From Microbacteriaceae bacterium (GTDB lineage: Bacteria; Actinomycetota; Actinomycetes; Actinomycetales; Microbacteriaceae), in NCBI GenBank assembly GCA_024639845.1, contig JAHEGG010000004.1, positions 109,197-173,196 on the forward strand: a stretch of 64,000 nucleotides of DNA. Reading direction: 5' to 3'. The notes below the pieces were generated by a model. The model made no database searches and was not told the origin of the DNA. It saw nothing but the letters and a program-made list of their open reading frames with translations. The position numbers were made by a program, and so were the translations under genes. Each line of letters opens with the position of its first letter. Positions within the stretch are counted from its first letter, which is position 1. Shown here piece after piece: positions 54,621 through 63,869 of this stretch.

Positions 54621-55550
54621 CTACCGCCGTGCACGAGGGTGCGCCGACGCATAAACCTCTCGCAAGGCGTCAACCGTTATCAAAGTGTAAATCTGCGTTG
54701 TGGCAACCGAAGAGTGCCCCAAAAGCTCTTGAACCACGCGAACGTCAGCGCCACCTTCCAAAAGATGGGTCGCAAACGAGTGCCGCAACGTGTGTGGAGA
54801 AACATCGGCGGTGAGCTTTGCCTTAGCAGCCGCATCCGAGATTATTTGCCAAATCGACTGGCGACTCAGGCGACTGCCGCGTTGATTTAGGAACAACGCC
54901 GGGGTGCCCTTGCCAAGAGCCGCCAGCGTCGGACGAACCCTTACTAGGTAGGCATCTAGAGCGCGCTGAGCATAAGACCCCACTGGCACGATTCGCTCCT
55001 TTGACCCTTTTCCAAACAAACGGATGAGAGTTGGATCGATGACGTCGTCAACATCGAGGGCCACGATCTCACTCACGCGCGCGCCGGTCGCATACAGAAG
55101 TTCCAAAATGGCTCGGTCACGAACTCTTATCGGATTGAGGGCGACCGCATCGAGGTCGGCAGGATCTGGGCCGGCCGAAGCCAACAAGGCTTCTACCTCT
55201 TGAAGTGTGATTGCCTTGGGCAATCGTTTTGGTGGCTTTGGGGGTTTTACTCTTGCCGCGCCATCGGATTGAGTCACGCCTTCTAGAAGCAAATACTTGT
55301 GAAAGCCTCGAACGCCACTGAGCACTCTTGCGACACTGGTGGCAGCCATGCCCCACCGAGTCGTCAGAGCGGTTGAAAAATCAGTGACGGTTAACTCATC
55401 GATGCTCTCAAATGAGGTGACTCCGCGATCCACCAAAAAACGCTGGTAGCGTTCTAGGTCACGTCGGTAGGCGGCGATGGTGTTTTTTGAAGCCCCGCGC
55501 TCGACTCGTAGGTGGCGAAGATAGGTTTCGACCTGGTTGGCGATGCTCAT
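54621..55550 (-). CDS. xerD: Site-specific tyrosine recombinase XerD
   Basis: It resolves chromosome dimers at dif together with XerC. The 309-residue protein has the N-terminal SAM-like DNA-binding domain (1-95) and the catalytic domain with R158 in ATGARVSE, H253 and R256 in HTLRHSFATHLL, H279 in LLGHSS and the nucleophile Y288 in TTQIYTLI. All catalytic residues are present. It lies in the pyrG-Nudix-xerD run found across actinobacteria. Confidence 0.94.
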   Translation of the reverse strand: MSIANQVETYLRHLRVERGASKNTIAAYRRDLERYQRFLVDRGVTSFESIDELTVTDFSTALTTRWGMAATSVARVLSGVRGFHKYLLLEGVTQSDGAARVKPPKPPKRLPKAITLQEVEALLASAGPDPADLDAVALNPIRVRDRAILELLYATGARVSEIVALDVDDVIDPTLIRLFGKGSKERIVPVGSYAQRALDAYLVRVRPTLAALGKGTPALFLNQRGSRLSRQSIWQIISDAAAKAKLTADVSPHTLRHSFATHLLEGGADVRVVQELLGHSSVATTQIYTLITVDALREVYASAHPRARR

Positions 55551-55559
55551 GCAAACAAA

Positions 55560-56114
55560 TTACTTGAGCCGAGTAGCGAGAGCCAGAATCGCCACAACGG
55601 CGCTTGGGTTTTGAATTTCGGAGGCCAACACTGACTTCAACGCTTCGTCAAAATTGATCCACTTGACGAGCATGTCGCTCTCTTCACCGGTTGCCTCGTA
55701 GTCGCTGGAAATCGGGTGAACACCGGTCGCCAGAAAGACCGTGATCGTCTCGCTGTTGCCGCCTGGCGATGGATGAAAACTGATTAGATGCTCCCAAGTG
55801 GATGCGTCGTGACTTGTTTCTTCGATCAACTCACGTCTAGCCGCTGTCTCTAGCAGCTCCCCCGGAACATCAAGCAACCCGGCTGGTATTTCCCATAGGT
55901 ATTTGCGTACAGGGTGCCGATATTGACGAATCATCAAAATTTGACGATTGTCGTTCAGAGCAATGGTGGCAACCGCGCCAGGGTGTTTGATGTAGTCGCG
56001 AACCAAAACTTCGCCACGATAGTCGAATCGTTCCGATACGACATCCCAGACTCTGCCCTCGAAGGCTAATCGAGATTCTAGAATCTCGAAATCTACGGGT
56101 TGGTCTTTAGGCAC
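55560..56114 (-). CDS. Nudix hydrolase (ADP-ribose pyrophosphatase-like)
   Basis: The 184-residue protein has the Nudix box in [16 protein letters not shown], preceded by the ADP-ribose pyrophosphatase-type segment [16 protein letters not shown]. Such enzymes hydrolyse ADP-ribose or other nucleoside diphosphate sugars. I use GTG 56114, overlapping the pyrG stop by 8 bp, since the frame to 56168 lies inside pyrG. It corresponds in place to Rv1700. Confidence 0.88.
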   Translation of the reverse strand: MPKDQPVDFEILESRLAFEGRVWDVVSERFDYRGEVLVRDYIKHPGAVATIALNDNRQILMIRQYRHPVRKYLWEIPAGLLDVPGELLETAARRELIEETSHDASTWEHLISFHPSPGGNSETITVFLATGVHPISSDYEATGEESDMLVKWINFDEALKSVLASEIQNPSAVVAILALATRLK

Positions 56115-57786
56115 CGGCTTCGACTTCGAACAGTCGGGTAGATTCCTGACGCTCGAGGGCCGCGACAATCAAACCGCGAAACAGTGGATGAGCGTGGGTC
56201 GGTCGTGACTTGAACTCAGGGTGCGCCTGGGTAGCGACATAGAACGGGTGAACCTCGCGAGGAAGCTCTACGTATTCGACAAGGTGGTCATCCGGTGATG
56301 TTCCAGAGAAGACCAGTCCCGCTTCGGCAATCTGAGCGCGATAAGCGTTGTTCACTTCGTAACGGTGACGGTGACGTTCTTCTGAGGTGGAAGCACCGTA
56401 AACCGATTCGACGATCGAACCAGGCTGAAGTTTCGCGGTGTAACGACCAAGGCGCATTGTGCCGCCCATTTCACCAGACTTCAAAATCTCAACCTGCTCA
56501 GCCATGGTGGCAATTACAGGATGCGTTGCCTGGGGATCGAACTCGGTTGATGAAGCGCCACTCAAGCCCACGATGTTTCGGGCATACTCGATGACCATAC
56601 ACTGCAGGCCGAGGCAAATGCCGAGTGTTGGAATGCTCTGTTCGCGGGCAAACTTCAGTGCTCCAAGCTTTCCTTCGATTCCTCGAACGCCAAACCCGCC
56701 TGGCACCAGTACTGCGTCCACGTCGCCAAGTTGTTCGCGAGCGCCAGCCTCGGTCTCGCAAGTGTCAGAAGGCACCCACTTGATCTTGACCTTTGCACGA
56801 TTGGCGAATCCACCGGCGCGCAGCGCTTCAGTTACCGAAAGATAGGCGTCTGGAAGGTCGATGTACTTGCCGACCATGGCAACAGTGACCTCGTGCTTTG
56901 GCTCGTGTACCGCGTCGAGAACGCTCTGCCAACGGCTCCAGTCCACGTCACCGGCTTCGAGACCAAGGTGTTTGATGATGTAGGAATCTAGACCCTGGTC
57001 GTTCAACACGGTAGGGATGTCATAGATGCTGCTCGCATCCGCCGCATTGATTACTGCCTTGAGGTCGACGTCACACATCAGTGCGATTTTGCTCTTGATG
57101 CCTTCAGGCAGAGTGCGGTCGGATCTGCAGACGATTGCATCCGGCTGAATACCGATCGAACGCAGAGTCGCCACCGAGTGCTGGGTTGGCTTTGTCTTTA
57201 GCTCACCCGATGGACCGATGTAAGGCACTAGCGAAACATGGACAAAGAAAACATTGTCACGACCCACTTCGTGGCGAAGTTGGCGAGCTGCCTCGATGAA
57301 AGGAAGCGATTCGATGTCACCGACGGTTCCACCGATTTCGGTGATGATGACATCTGGTGCCGGAGTCTCGTGAGCCTGCAAACGCATGCGTCGCTTGATC
57401 TCATCTGTGATATGCGGAATCACCTGAACGGTGTCACCCAGGTATTCTCCGGCGCGTTCGCGACGAATTACGGTCGAATAAATCTGACCAGTGGTTACGT
57501 TCGCTGACTGTGCGAGATTGATGTTGAGAAATCTCTCGTAGTGACCAATGTCTAGGTCGGTCTCAGCACCATCCTCGGTGACATAAACCTCACCGTGCTG
57601 GAACGGGTTCATTGTGCCAGGGTCAACGTTTAGATAGGGATCTAGCTTTTGCATCACAACGCGCAAGCCTCGAGCGGTCAATAAGTTGCCTAGGGATGCT
57701 GCGGTCAGGCCTTTACCGAGAGATGATGCGACGCCTCCAGTGACGAAAATATGCTTACTCGTACCGTGGTCCATCGCGCCTGCCAT
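56107..57786 (-). CDS. pyrG: CTP synthase
   Basis: It aminates UTP to CTP using glutamine and ATP. The 559-residue protein has the synthetase domain ([22 protein letters not shown] near 11-32; [32 protein letters not shown]) and a C-terminal class I glutamine amidotransferase with [13 protein letters not shown], the nucleophile in [10 protein letters not shown] and late H and E ([12 protein letters not shown]). ATG 57786 is favoured because TAGGCT lies 8 nt upstream; ATG 57774 is possible. Confidence 0.96.
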   Translation of the reverse strand: MAGAMDHGTSKHIFVTGGVASSLGKGLTAASLGNLLTARGLRVVMQKLDPYLNVDPGTMNPFQHGEVYVTEDGAETDLDIGHYERFLNINLAQSANVTTGQIYSTVIRRERAGEYLGDTVQVIPHITDEIKRRMRLQAHETPAPDVIITEIGGTVGDIESLPFIEAARQLRHEVGRDNVFFVHVSLVPYIGPSGELKTKPTQHSVATLRSIGIQPDAIVCRSDRTLPEGIKSKIALMCDVDLKAVINAADASSIYDIPTVLNDQGLDSYIIKHLGLEAGDVDWSRWQSVLDAVHEPKHEVTVAMVGKYIDLPDAYLSVTEALRAGGFANRAKVKIKWVPSDTCETEAGAREQLGDVDAVLVPGGFGVRGIEGKLGALKFAREQSIPTLGICLGLQCMVIEYARNIVGLSGASSTEFDPQATHPVIATMAEQVEILKSGEMGGTMRLGRYTAKLQPGSIVESVYGASTSEERHRHRYEVNNAYRAQIAEAGLVFSGTSPDDHLVEYVELPREVHPFYVATQAHPEFKSRPTHAHPLFRGLIVAALERQESTRLFEVEAGA

Positions 57787-57800
57787 GGAATTACAGCCTA
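57786..57800 (-). promoter_or_regulatory. Putative leaderless promoter -10 of pyrG
   Basis: On the minus strand TAGGCT (57795-57800) ends 8 nt before the ATG at 57786, with no Shine-Dalgarno sequence. The rest of the 134-bp gap to recN shows no clear terminator. Confidence 0.4.
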
Positions 57801-57920
57801 CCAGCGTGAGCATGTGCGAAAAGTCGCAACGCCCGAATCCGTGTAAAGAATTTGTAAAGTTCTTGGTTTTTCGGGTCGAGAGGCGGTTTCAGTGAGGTGC
57901 TTTGGGTCGACGGATCGCCT

Positions 57921-59606
57921 CTAGGCGCTCGCACCGAGCTGCAGAAGTTCTCGCGCGTGACTCTGCGCGGCACCTGAGTCGGCAAGCCCCGAAAGCATTC
58001 GAGCCAATTCTTCAACTCGTTGCTCAATCGTCAGACTCGATACATCTGAAACGGTGAACTCTTCACCGACGGTTTTGTTCACTCGAAGGTGATGGTCAGC
58101 AAAAGCCGCCACCTGCGCGAGATGTGTAACCACAATCACCTGAGCGTTTTTCGCCAACTGTTTTAGTCTCTTGCCCACCTCGATGGCCGCAGCTCCGCCG
58201 ACGCCTGCGTCAACCTCATCGAATATGAAGGTTGGCGCTTGCTCGCTCGAAGCAAGAACAACCTCGATGGCAAGCATGATTCTCGAAAGCTCTCCACCTG
58301 AAGCCGACTTGGAGACCGGCCGCGGCTCAGCCCCGGGATATGCCCTCAACAGAAAGGCAATCTGGTCGAAGCCGGTGTTAGAGAGTTCCGTCGTCGAAAC
58401 ATCGATCACGAGTGAAGCGCCACCCATAGCCAGACCTGCCAGCTCTTCGGTGATTCTTGCCGACAGGGATGCTGCCGCCTCACGCCTGAGTGCCGAGAGG
58501 GTTTCGCCATACTCAAGCACCCGTGCATGCTCCTTGGCCGCTACGGCGGTGAGCGCATCCAAGGTTTGTTCGGAGTTATCGAGTTGCGCGAGTCTTCGAC
58601 CCGCTTGTTCGCGATGTTCGAGCACATCACTCAGTGTCGGCCCGAAGCGCCGCATCAGCGATCCTAGTTTGGCTCGTCTTTCCTGCACGGATTCGAGACT
58701 CAACGCCGAATCGGCATCGAGCCCGGCCAAATAGCCGTTTAGCGAGGCCGCGACATCGTTCAGTTCAAAACCCAGTTGTCGAAGGCGAGTGACTTGCTGC
58801 TCGAGTTGCAGGTCGTGTGACGAGACATGTTCCAAGAACTTACGCGCCTCACCAACACGACTTATCGCATCAGCTGAGTCAAATGATTCGGTCAAAAGCG
58901 CTTCGTGGGCGGCTACCACCGCAAGACGAATGTCCTCGGCGTGAGTTAGCCGTTCGGCCTGCTCAGCAAGCGCGACCTCTTCACCTTCAACTGGAAGAAC
59001 TTCGTCGATCGCTTCGACTGCCTCCCTAAGCTCGACTAGCTCGGCAACCCGGTTGTTCTGGGCCGCGGTGATTTCGGCCAACTCCGCTGTAGCTTTTCTC
59101 CACGCGAGGTGGTGTGCCTGAAACTCGCCCATGGCTTCAGCAAGGGCCTCGCCAGCATAGATGTCGAGTGCTTGGCGTTGGGCCGAGGATGATCGAAGCC
59201 GAAGTTGATCAGACTGACCATGGATCACAACGAGATGCTCGGCAAGCTCGGCCAGCAAACCGGCTGGCACGGAACGGCCACCGGCTGCCGCGCGAGATCG
59301 TCCTTCGACCGAAACCGAACGGTTTAGCAAGAGTTCACCGTGTTCGCAGAGGCCGCCGGCATCAACCACCCGCTCAAGCACAGACGCGTTGGAAGGCAAC
59401 AACCAGCGACCTTCAACACTCGCTTGCTCTTGTCCCTGTCGAACGGCCGAGGAGTCCGCGCGTTCACCAAGTAGAAGACCGAGAGCGGTGAGCACCATTG
59501 TCTTGCCCGCGCCGGTTTCTCCGGTTAGAACGGTTAGACCACGACCAAAATCGAGGTTTGCCTCACGAATGACGCCGAGATCGCGAATGGATATTTCTTC
59601 GATCAA
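57921..59606 (-). CDS. recN: DNA repair protein RecN
   Basis: An SMC-like ATPase that acts at double-strand breaks. The 561-residue protein has Walker A TGETGAGKT (28-36), long central coiled coils (about 170-370), the ABC signature SKSASGGELSRIMLA and the Walker B FIFDEVDAGVGG. The start is TTG at 59606, one nucleotide after the nadK stop codon; the frame that extends to 59783 lies inside nadK. No SOS box was found nearby. Confidence 0.94.
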   Translation of the reverse strand: MIEEISIRDLGVIREANLDFGRGLTVLTGETGAGKTMVLTALGLLLGERADSSAVRQGQEQASVEGRWLLPSNASVLERVVDAGGLCEHGELLLNRSVSVEGRSRAAAGGRSVPAGLLAELAEHLVVIHGQSDQLRLRSSSAQRQALDIYAGEALAEAMGEFQAHHLAWRKATAELAEITAAQNNRVAELVELREAVEAIDEVLPVEGEEVALAEQAERLTHAEDIRLAVVAAHEALLTESFDSADAISRVGEARKFLEHVSSHDLQLEQQVTRLRQLGFELNDVAASLNGYLAGLDADSALSLESVQERRAKLGSLMRRFGPTLSDVLEHREQAGRRLAQLDNSEQTLDALTAVAAKEHARVLEYGETLSALRREAAASLSARITEELAGLAMGGASLVIDVSTTELSNTGFDQIAFLLRAYPGAEPRPVSKSASGGELSRIMLAIEVVLASSEQAPTFIFDEVDAGVGGAAAIEVGKRLKQLAKNAQVIVVTHLAQVAAFADHHLRVNKTVGEEFTVSDVSSLTIEQRVEELARMLSGLADSGAAQSHARELLQLGASA

Positions 59607-59607
59607 G

Positions 59608-60549
59608 TTAGTCCCTGTCGGAGGTGTCTTCCGGGCCGCGCCAACCGGCGACCGGGAGTGAAAACTTTCGAACCAGACGGTCGGTGAACGGCCCCTGACG
59701 GAATCGAGCCAGTCGAACCGGAAGCTCCGATTTGCGAACCTCGACTCGAGCGCCGGGTGGAAGTTTCCAGGTGCGACGACCATCGCACCACAAAACGCCG
59801 TGCCCGGATGAGCGCTGCATCACTTCGACGGCAAGCAGCGAGTTTGGGTTGATTACAAGTGGACGGGCAAACAGGGCGTGCGCACTCAGAGGAACTAGCA
59901 ACAAGGCCTCAACCGAGGGCCAAACTACCGGTCCGCCGGCCGAGAACGAGTATGCGGTTGAACCGGTCGGAGTGGCCATGACCACGCCGTCGCACCCAAA
60001 TGAAGAAAGCGGTCGCTTGTCGATTTCGACAACTACTTCGAGCATCCGCTCGCTAGCACTTTTTTCGATGGTGGCCTCGTTCAAGGCCCAGGTGCGAAAC
60101 TCTTCTCGACCATCAACGATTACTCGAACATCCAAGGCCAAACGCTGTTTGACCAGGTAATCGCGATGCACAACTCGTGCCACAGCATCGGAAAGTCCGT
60201 CACGCTCGCTTTCGGCCAAGAAGCCGACGTGGCCAAGATTGATTCCGAGCAGCGGAGTTGCGGCTTCGCGCACGATCTCGGCAGCCTTCAGTATTGTGCC
60301 ATCGCCACCGAGAACCATCACTACTTCGAGGTCAGCAGCATTGGCATCCTCACCAAGCACCACAACCGAATCGATGGATGACGCCGGCGCAACCTGCGAA
60401 TGCGCGAACTGGTGATAGTCAGCGAGTTCGGCGGAGGTCATGACAGGGGTTATGCCAGAGGCAACCAGCTGCGCACATACTTCTTGACCGGCAAGAAGCG
60501 CGTCTTCACGACCGGTGTGCGAAACGACCAGCACAAAACGCTTACTCAT
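59608..60549 (-). CDS. nadK: NAD kinase
   Basis: It phosphorylates NAD to NADP. The 313-residue protein has the GGDG motif in VMVLGGDGTILKAAE (about 78-92), the LGINLGHVGFLAE segment (about 100-112) and the conserved GDGVVMATPTGSTAYSFSAGG-type region. The start overlaps the tlyA stop by 4 bp. The order tlyA-nadK-recN is standard in actinobacteria. Confidence 0.95.
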   Translation of the reverse strand: MSKRFVLVVSHTGREDALLAGQEVCAQLVASGITPVMTSAELADYHQFAHSQVAPASSIDSVVVLGEDANAADLEVVMVLGGDGTILKAAEIVREAATPLLGINLGHVGFLAESERDGLSDAVARVVHRDYLVKQRLALDVRVIVDGREEFRTWALNEATIEKSASERMLEVVVEIDKRPLSSFGCDGVVMATPTGSTAYSFSAGGPVVWPSVEALLLVPLSAHALFARPLVINPNSLLAVEVMQRSSGHGVLWCDGRRTWKLPPGARVEVRKSELPVRLARFRQGPFTDRLVRKFSLPVAGWRGPEDTSDRD

Positions 60550-61346
60550 TTGCCCTCCTTAGCCAATTCGTCGATTCTGTTTGTCCATTGTCCCGAATTT
60601 TGCGGTTCCTGTGGACTAATCCACAAGACGTATTCAATGTTCCCATGAGTGCCGACCAAACTCGAACGCACAAGACCTCGGATGCCGCATCCCAGCTGAT
60701 TAGCGAAGTCGACCACCTGGTGTATCGCTTTGGCCCGCAGTCCGTGATGATTTACAACTCCACGTGCAGAGAGCGATTGCTTTCCCACCTCAAACTGGGG
60801 TTTCACCAGCAGAACCAAATCGGCTGACGGTGCGGTCGCTACGATCTGCTCAAGCACGAGAGTTAGTGAGATGAACGAAAGGTCTGCGACGACAATGTCA
60901 AAATCGGTGTCATCGACACCCGCGTTGGCGAGGCTCTGTTTCGACAGTTCACGAGCGTTGAACCCTTCAAGGCAGGTGACCCGCGAGTTTTCGCGCAACT
61001 CCGGCACCATCTGGTCGTGGCCCACATCTAGAGCAACCACCGATTTGACACCTTGACGCAACAACACGTCGGTGAATCCGCCGGTCGATGCGCCGACGTC
61101 CAAGGCTCGCTTACCAACTAGTTCCAGTCCGCCGAATTCGTGCAGGGCGGTGGCCAGCTTATGCCCGGCGCGTGATACAAAATCAACCGCTTCGAGCACG
61201 ATCAAAGATGCATTTTCAGGCACCAACTGGGATGCTTTGCGGCAGGTTTTGGCGTTGACCAAAACTCGGTCTGCCTCAATGAGTGCGGCAGCCTGTGAAC
61301 GCGAGCGTGCCAGACCGCGTTCAACGAGCGCTAGGTCGGCTCGCAA
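60546..61346 (-). CDS. tlyA: TlyA-family 2'-O rRNA methyltransferase
   Basis: TlyA methylates ribose of 16S (C1409) and 23S (C1920) rRNA using SAM; loss gives capreomycin resistance in mycobacteria. The 266-residue protein has an S4 domain (RADLALVERGLARSRSQAAALI, 2-23) and an FtsJ-like domain with VSRAGHKLATAL, ALDVGASTGGFTDVLLRQGV (SAM loop) and ALDVGHDQM. The start is TTG directly after the TAG of the preceding 49-codon gene. Confidence 0.94.
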   Translation of the reverse strand: MRADLALVERGLARSRSQAAALIEADRVLVNAKTCRKASQLVPENASLIVLEAVDFVSRAGHKLATALHEFGGLELVGKRALDVGASTGGFTDVLLRQGVKSVVALDVGHDQMVPELRENSRVTCLEGFNARELSKQSLANAGVDDTDFDIVVADLSFISLTLVLEQIVATAPSADLVLLVKPQFEVGKQSLSARGVVNHHGLRAKAIHQVVDFANQLGCGIRGLVRSSLVGTHGNIEYVLWISPQEPQNSGQWTNRIDELAKEGK

Positions 61347-61496
61347 CTACTTGGCCTCGTTGAGGGTTTCTTCGAGCAAGGCATGCAAAGACTTGAGTGC
61401 TTCGATCTGCAGCTCAGGTGGCAGATCAGAAATTCTTGCAAGTTCGGCACTGATGCGCGCGGCAAACTCGGTTTGCTCGGTTTGGTTCTCTGACAT
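61347..61496 (-). CDS. Small conserved-position protein (49 aa), Rv1693-like
   Basis: A short frame not long enough for usual gene calling: ATG at 61496 to TAG at 61347, 49 residues, beginning MSENQTEQTEFAARI and ending EETLNEAK. GGAG lies 7 nt before the ATG, 19 nt separate it from the HAD gene, and its stop is followed at once by the tlyA TTG. The sequence is acidic and helical. Mycobacteria carry a similarly small gene (Rv1693) between the same two neighbours. The function is unknown. Confidence 0.75.
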   Translation of the reverse strand: MSENQTEQTEFAARISAELARISDLPPELQIEALKSLHALLEETLNEAK

Positions 61497-61515
61497 AAGG
61501 ACTCCAGACTACGGG

Positions 61516-62499
61516 TTATTCATAAAGGGCTGGCTCAACATCCAAGCCATAGATAGGTGTCGATGCTCCCCAAATCACGGCACAGGCTGCCTTGAGTGCA
61601 CCTAGGGACTTCGGGTCGCCAGCAACAACACGAACCTTGCCAGATAGCAACTCGACTTTTGCACCTTCGCAACTGAAGCCGAACTTGGTGGGCTTTGGTG
61701 CGTTGTATTTCTCGTGCAACTCGATTAGGTTGCCGAAAATGTAAGTCGGACGGCCTTCAGCACCAATGCCAAGCAGTTCTTTGCGCGTACTAACTCCGGT
61801 TAGAACCAGAGCGCTGTGGATGCCGGCTCGGTTTGCTCCAACGATATCGGTGTCGATTCGGTCTCCGACAAATAGTGGATTCTTACTCGAAAAGGCGCGT
61901 TTGGCGGTTTCAAAAATAGCGGGTTCCGGCTTGCCCGCAACCGCAGGAAGCTGCCCCACTGCCGTGTGAACGGCCGATACTAGTGTGCCGTTGCCTGGCG
62001 CTAACCCCTTTTCCTGCGGCAGGGTCCAGTCGGAGTTTGTGGCAACCCACTTGGCGCCGTTTTGAATAGAATAGGCGGCTTCGGCTAGGTTCCGCCAAGC
62101 GACATCTGGCGCAAACCCTTGGATGACACCCTCGGGAGCATCATCGGAAGACTCAACCAAGTCGAAACCTGCGTCGATTACCCGTTGCCTAAGACCCTCG
62201 CCGCCAACGACTAGCACCTTGGAACCAGAGGGAATCATGGTGGCCAACAGCTCAACGCCTGTTTGTCCCGACGAAACGATTTGCTCCGGATGCGCGTCTA
62301 GCCCAAAACCGCGCAGCTGGTCGCTGATGGTTTCAGGCTTTCTTGACGAATTGTTGGTCACGTAACCAACTGGAACTTGGGACTTTTGCGCGCGATTGAT
62401 GGACTCTACGGCGCCTTCGATGGCGCGTGAACCTTCATAAACGACACCGTCTAGATCTGCGAGAAGGCAGTCATAGGCAGACAACAAACTAGCGGCCAC
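61516..62499 (-). CDS. HAD-superfamily phosphatase (NagD-like)
   Basis: The 327-residue protein starts at GTG 62499 with GGAGG 6 nt upstream, giving AYDCLLADLDGVVYEGS; D15 is the nucleophile and D17 the general acid. YVTNNSS (motif II) and the C-terminal LFVGDRIDTDIVGANRAG (motif IV) mark the class IIA, NagD/phosphoglycolate phosphatase-like group. The substrate is unknown. The C-terminus carries a domain with sequence not typical of short NagD proteins. It overlaps the RG-tail gene by 11 bp and corresponds to Rv1692. Confidence 0.9.
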   Translation of the reverse strand: MAASLLSAYDCLLADLDGVVYEGSRAIEGAVESINRAQKSQVPVGYVTNNSSRKPETISDQLRGFGLDAHPEQIVSSGQTGVELLATMIPSGSKVLVVGGEGLRQRVIDAGFDLVESSDDAPEGVIQGFAPDVAWRNLAEAAYSIQNGAKWVATNSDWTLPQEKGLAPGNGTLVSAVHTAVGQLPAVAGKPEPAIFETAKRAFSSKNPLFVGDRIDTDIVGANRAGIHSALVLTGVSTRKELLGIGAEGRPTYIFGNLIELHEKYNAPKPTKFGFSCEGAKVELLSGKVRVVAGDPKSLGALKAACAVIWGASTPIYGLDVEPALYE

Positions 62500-63583
62500 G
62501 ACTGCCTCCCGGGCGACCACCTCTCGGGGATCCGCCCTTTGGACCGCCGCCTGCGCGAGGGCCACCGCCGGGGCGAGGACCCGAAGATCTTGAACCACCG
62601 GAACGCGGCCCGGAGTTTCCGTCGCGGAAACCTCCACCGTTGCGAGGACGATCACCATCACGCGCAGGCCTTGCCGCACGATCCCCATCACGACGCGGGC
62701 GATCACCGCGATCAAAACCGGTGCGACCTTCTCGATCGCGTGGGCTAAACCCCTCACGCGGTTCACGTCGCACGAATTCGCTAGCTTCTGGGATAGTCAG
62801 TTCTTCGACTACTTCGAAGGATTCTTCACCAGAGTCGTTCTTTGCCGCGATTGCCTTAGCGGCACGATCACCCAGATCGGCCCACTTCTTAGCCTCAGCC
62901 TCCTTGCCAAGCACCTCGAGAGTGTCGCTATACGCCCAAAACAAAGGCGCGGAATACTCAAAGACTTTGGTCGGATCCAATTCTCGAATTTCGAGCTCCG
63001 CCAGAGCCTGGTCGTTTTCACCCAGATCGAGTCGAGCGCCCGACATGGCGATCGCTAGGTTCACCCTCACGGATGCCGGAAGTGACTCGCGGTCAACACT
63101 GCGACCGAGTTCCAACGCGCGTTTAGGTCGCTCGAGCCCGCGCTCGCAATCAACCATCATCGCAAGGTGTTCGTTCGAGGCGGTCATTCGTCGGTGAGCC
63201 AAAAACTCCCGAAGTGCCATCGCCCAATCTTCAACAAAATAGGCGGTAATCGCGACGGTTTCCCGCACTACTGCAATACGTCCGGCACGGGACGCTGCCG
63301 CCATAGCATGCCGATGAGCAAGTTCTGGATCCTGATCGCCAATAATGGCCACCATTGCTAAATGCCTCGCAACCATCTCGGCATTTTCGGCGGTGAGCGT
63401 CTTTAGCTGTACCCGAACACCCATCTCGAGATCATCAGGTGTGATTTCATGCGGGATGAGCGGACTCTTAGGCTTGTCGGCTCGCTCGGGACGATCAACG
63501 CGCTGCTGCCAGGCAGGGCGTTCAGCCTGCTCAGGTCTAGGTTGGCGATCACGATGATTACGCGATCTCTCCTGATCTGACAT
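62489..63583 (-). CDS. TPR-like protein with RG/RGG-rich C-terminal tail
   Basis: The 364-residue protein has a charged Arg/Pro-rich start (1-42), a helical repeat region (about 50-260) resembling TPR solenoids as in Rv1691, and a tail of about 95 residues (from about 270) rich in Arg, Gly, Asp and Ser with many RG and RGG units. Such tails bind RNA in other proteins; here this is inference. GGGAG precedes the ATG. It starts 27 nt after the rRNA terminator and heads the HAD-tlyA-nadK-recN run. Its function is not known. Confidence 0.82.
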   Translation of the reverse strand: MSDQERSRNHRDRQPRPEQAERPAWQQRVDRPERADKPKSPLIPHEITPDDLEMGVRVQLKTLTAENAEMVARHLAMVAIIGDQDPELAHRHAMAAASRAGRIAVVRETVAITAYFVEDWAMALREFLAHRRMTASNEHLAMMVDCERGLERPKRALELGRSVDRESLPASVRVNLAIAMSGARLDLGENDQALAELEIRELDPTKVFEYSAPLFWAYSDTLEVLGKEAEAKKWADLGDRAAKAIAAKNDSGEESFEVVEELTIPEASEFVRREPREGFSPRDREGRTGFDRGDRPRRDGDRAARPARDGDRPRNGGGFRDGNSGPRSGGSRSSGPRPGGGPRAGGGPKGGSPRGGRPGGSRGR

Positions 63584-63610
63584 GAATTCTCCCGAATATC
63601 TTTGTTAAGC

Positions 63611-63644
63611 GAAAATGGCCACCTTGAAAAAGGTGGCCATTTTC
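63611..63644 (-). terminator. Rho-independent terminator of the rRNA operon
   Basis: A perfect 15-bp stem (63611-63625 with 63630-63644) closes a 4-nt loop and ends in ATTTTC on the minus strand. It lies 8 nt past the 3' end of 5S rRNA. Confidence 0.85.
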
Positions 63645-63652
63645 TAAATTAA

Positions 63653-63771
63653 GTCCGGCGGTGTCCTACTCTCCCACGAGGTCCCCCTCGCAGTACCATC
63701 GGCGCTGAAGGTCTTAGCTTCCGGGTTCGGAATGTAACCGGGCGTTTCCCCTTCGCTATGGCCGCCGAAAC
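63653..63771 (-). rRNA. rrf: 5S ribosomal RNA
   Basis: The minus strand reads GTTTCGGCGGCCATAGCG at the 5' end and ACACCGCCGGAC at the 3' end; the ends pair as in 5S rRNA. Internal segments such as CATTCCGAACCCGGAAGCTAAG and TGGGAGAGTAGG (each part seen separately) are universal 5S features. The length of 119 nt is normal; ends may shift by one or two bases. Confidence 0.96.
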
Positions 63772-63869
63772 ACTATTGAGTTATGTGAATCGTTTGCACA
63801 CAGTAAGTGTGATGTTTTTCGATTCCCGACCATACCTCGGGAACCACATAGTGGACGCAAGCAAAAATG

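Noticed and set aside
57880..57935. GAGGCG ... CGCCTC inverted pair near the recN stop
   Set aside because: The arms are 6 bp with a long spacer partly ending next to the recN stop codon; likely chance in GC-rich DNA.
60607..60630. TGTGGA/TCCACA inverted repeat resembling facing DnaA-like sites
   Set aside because: It lies within tlyA codons for conserved residues and lacks the TTATNCACA consensus on either side.
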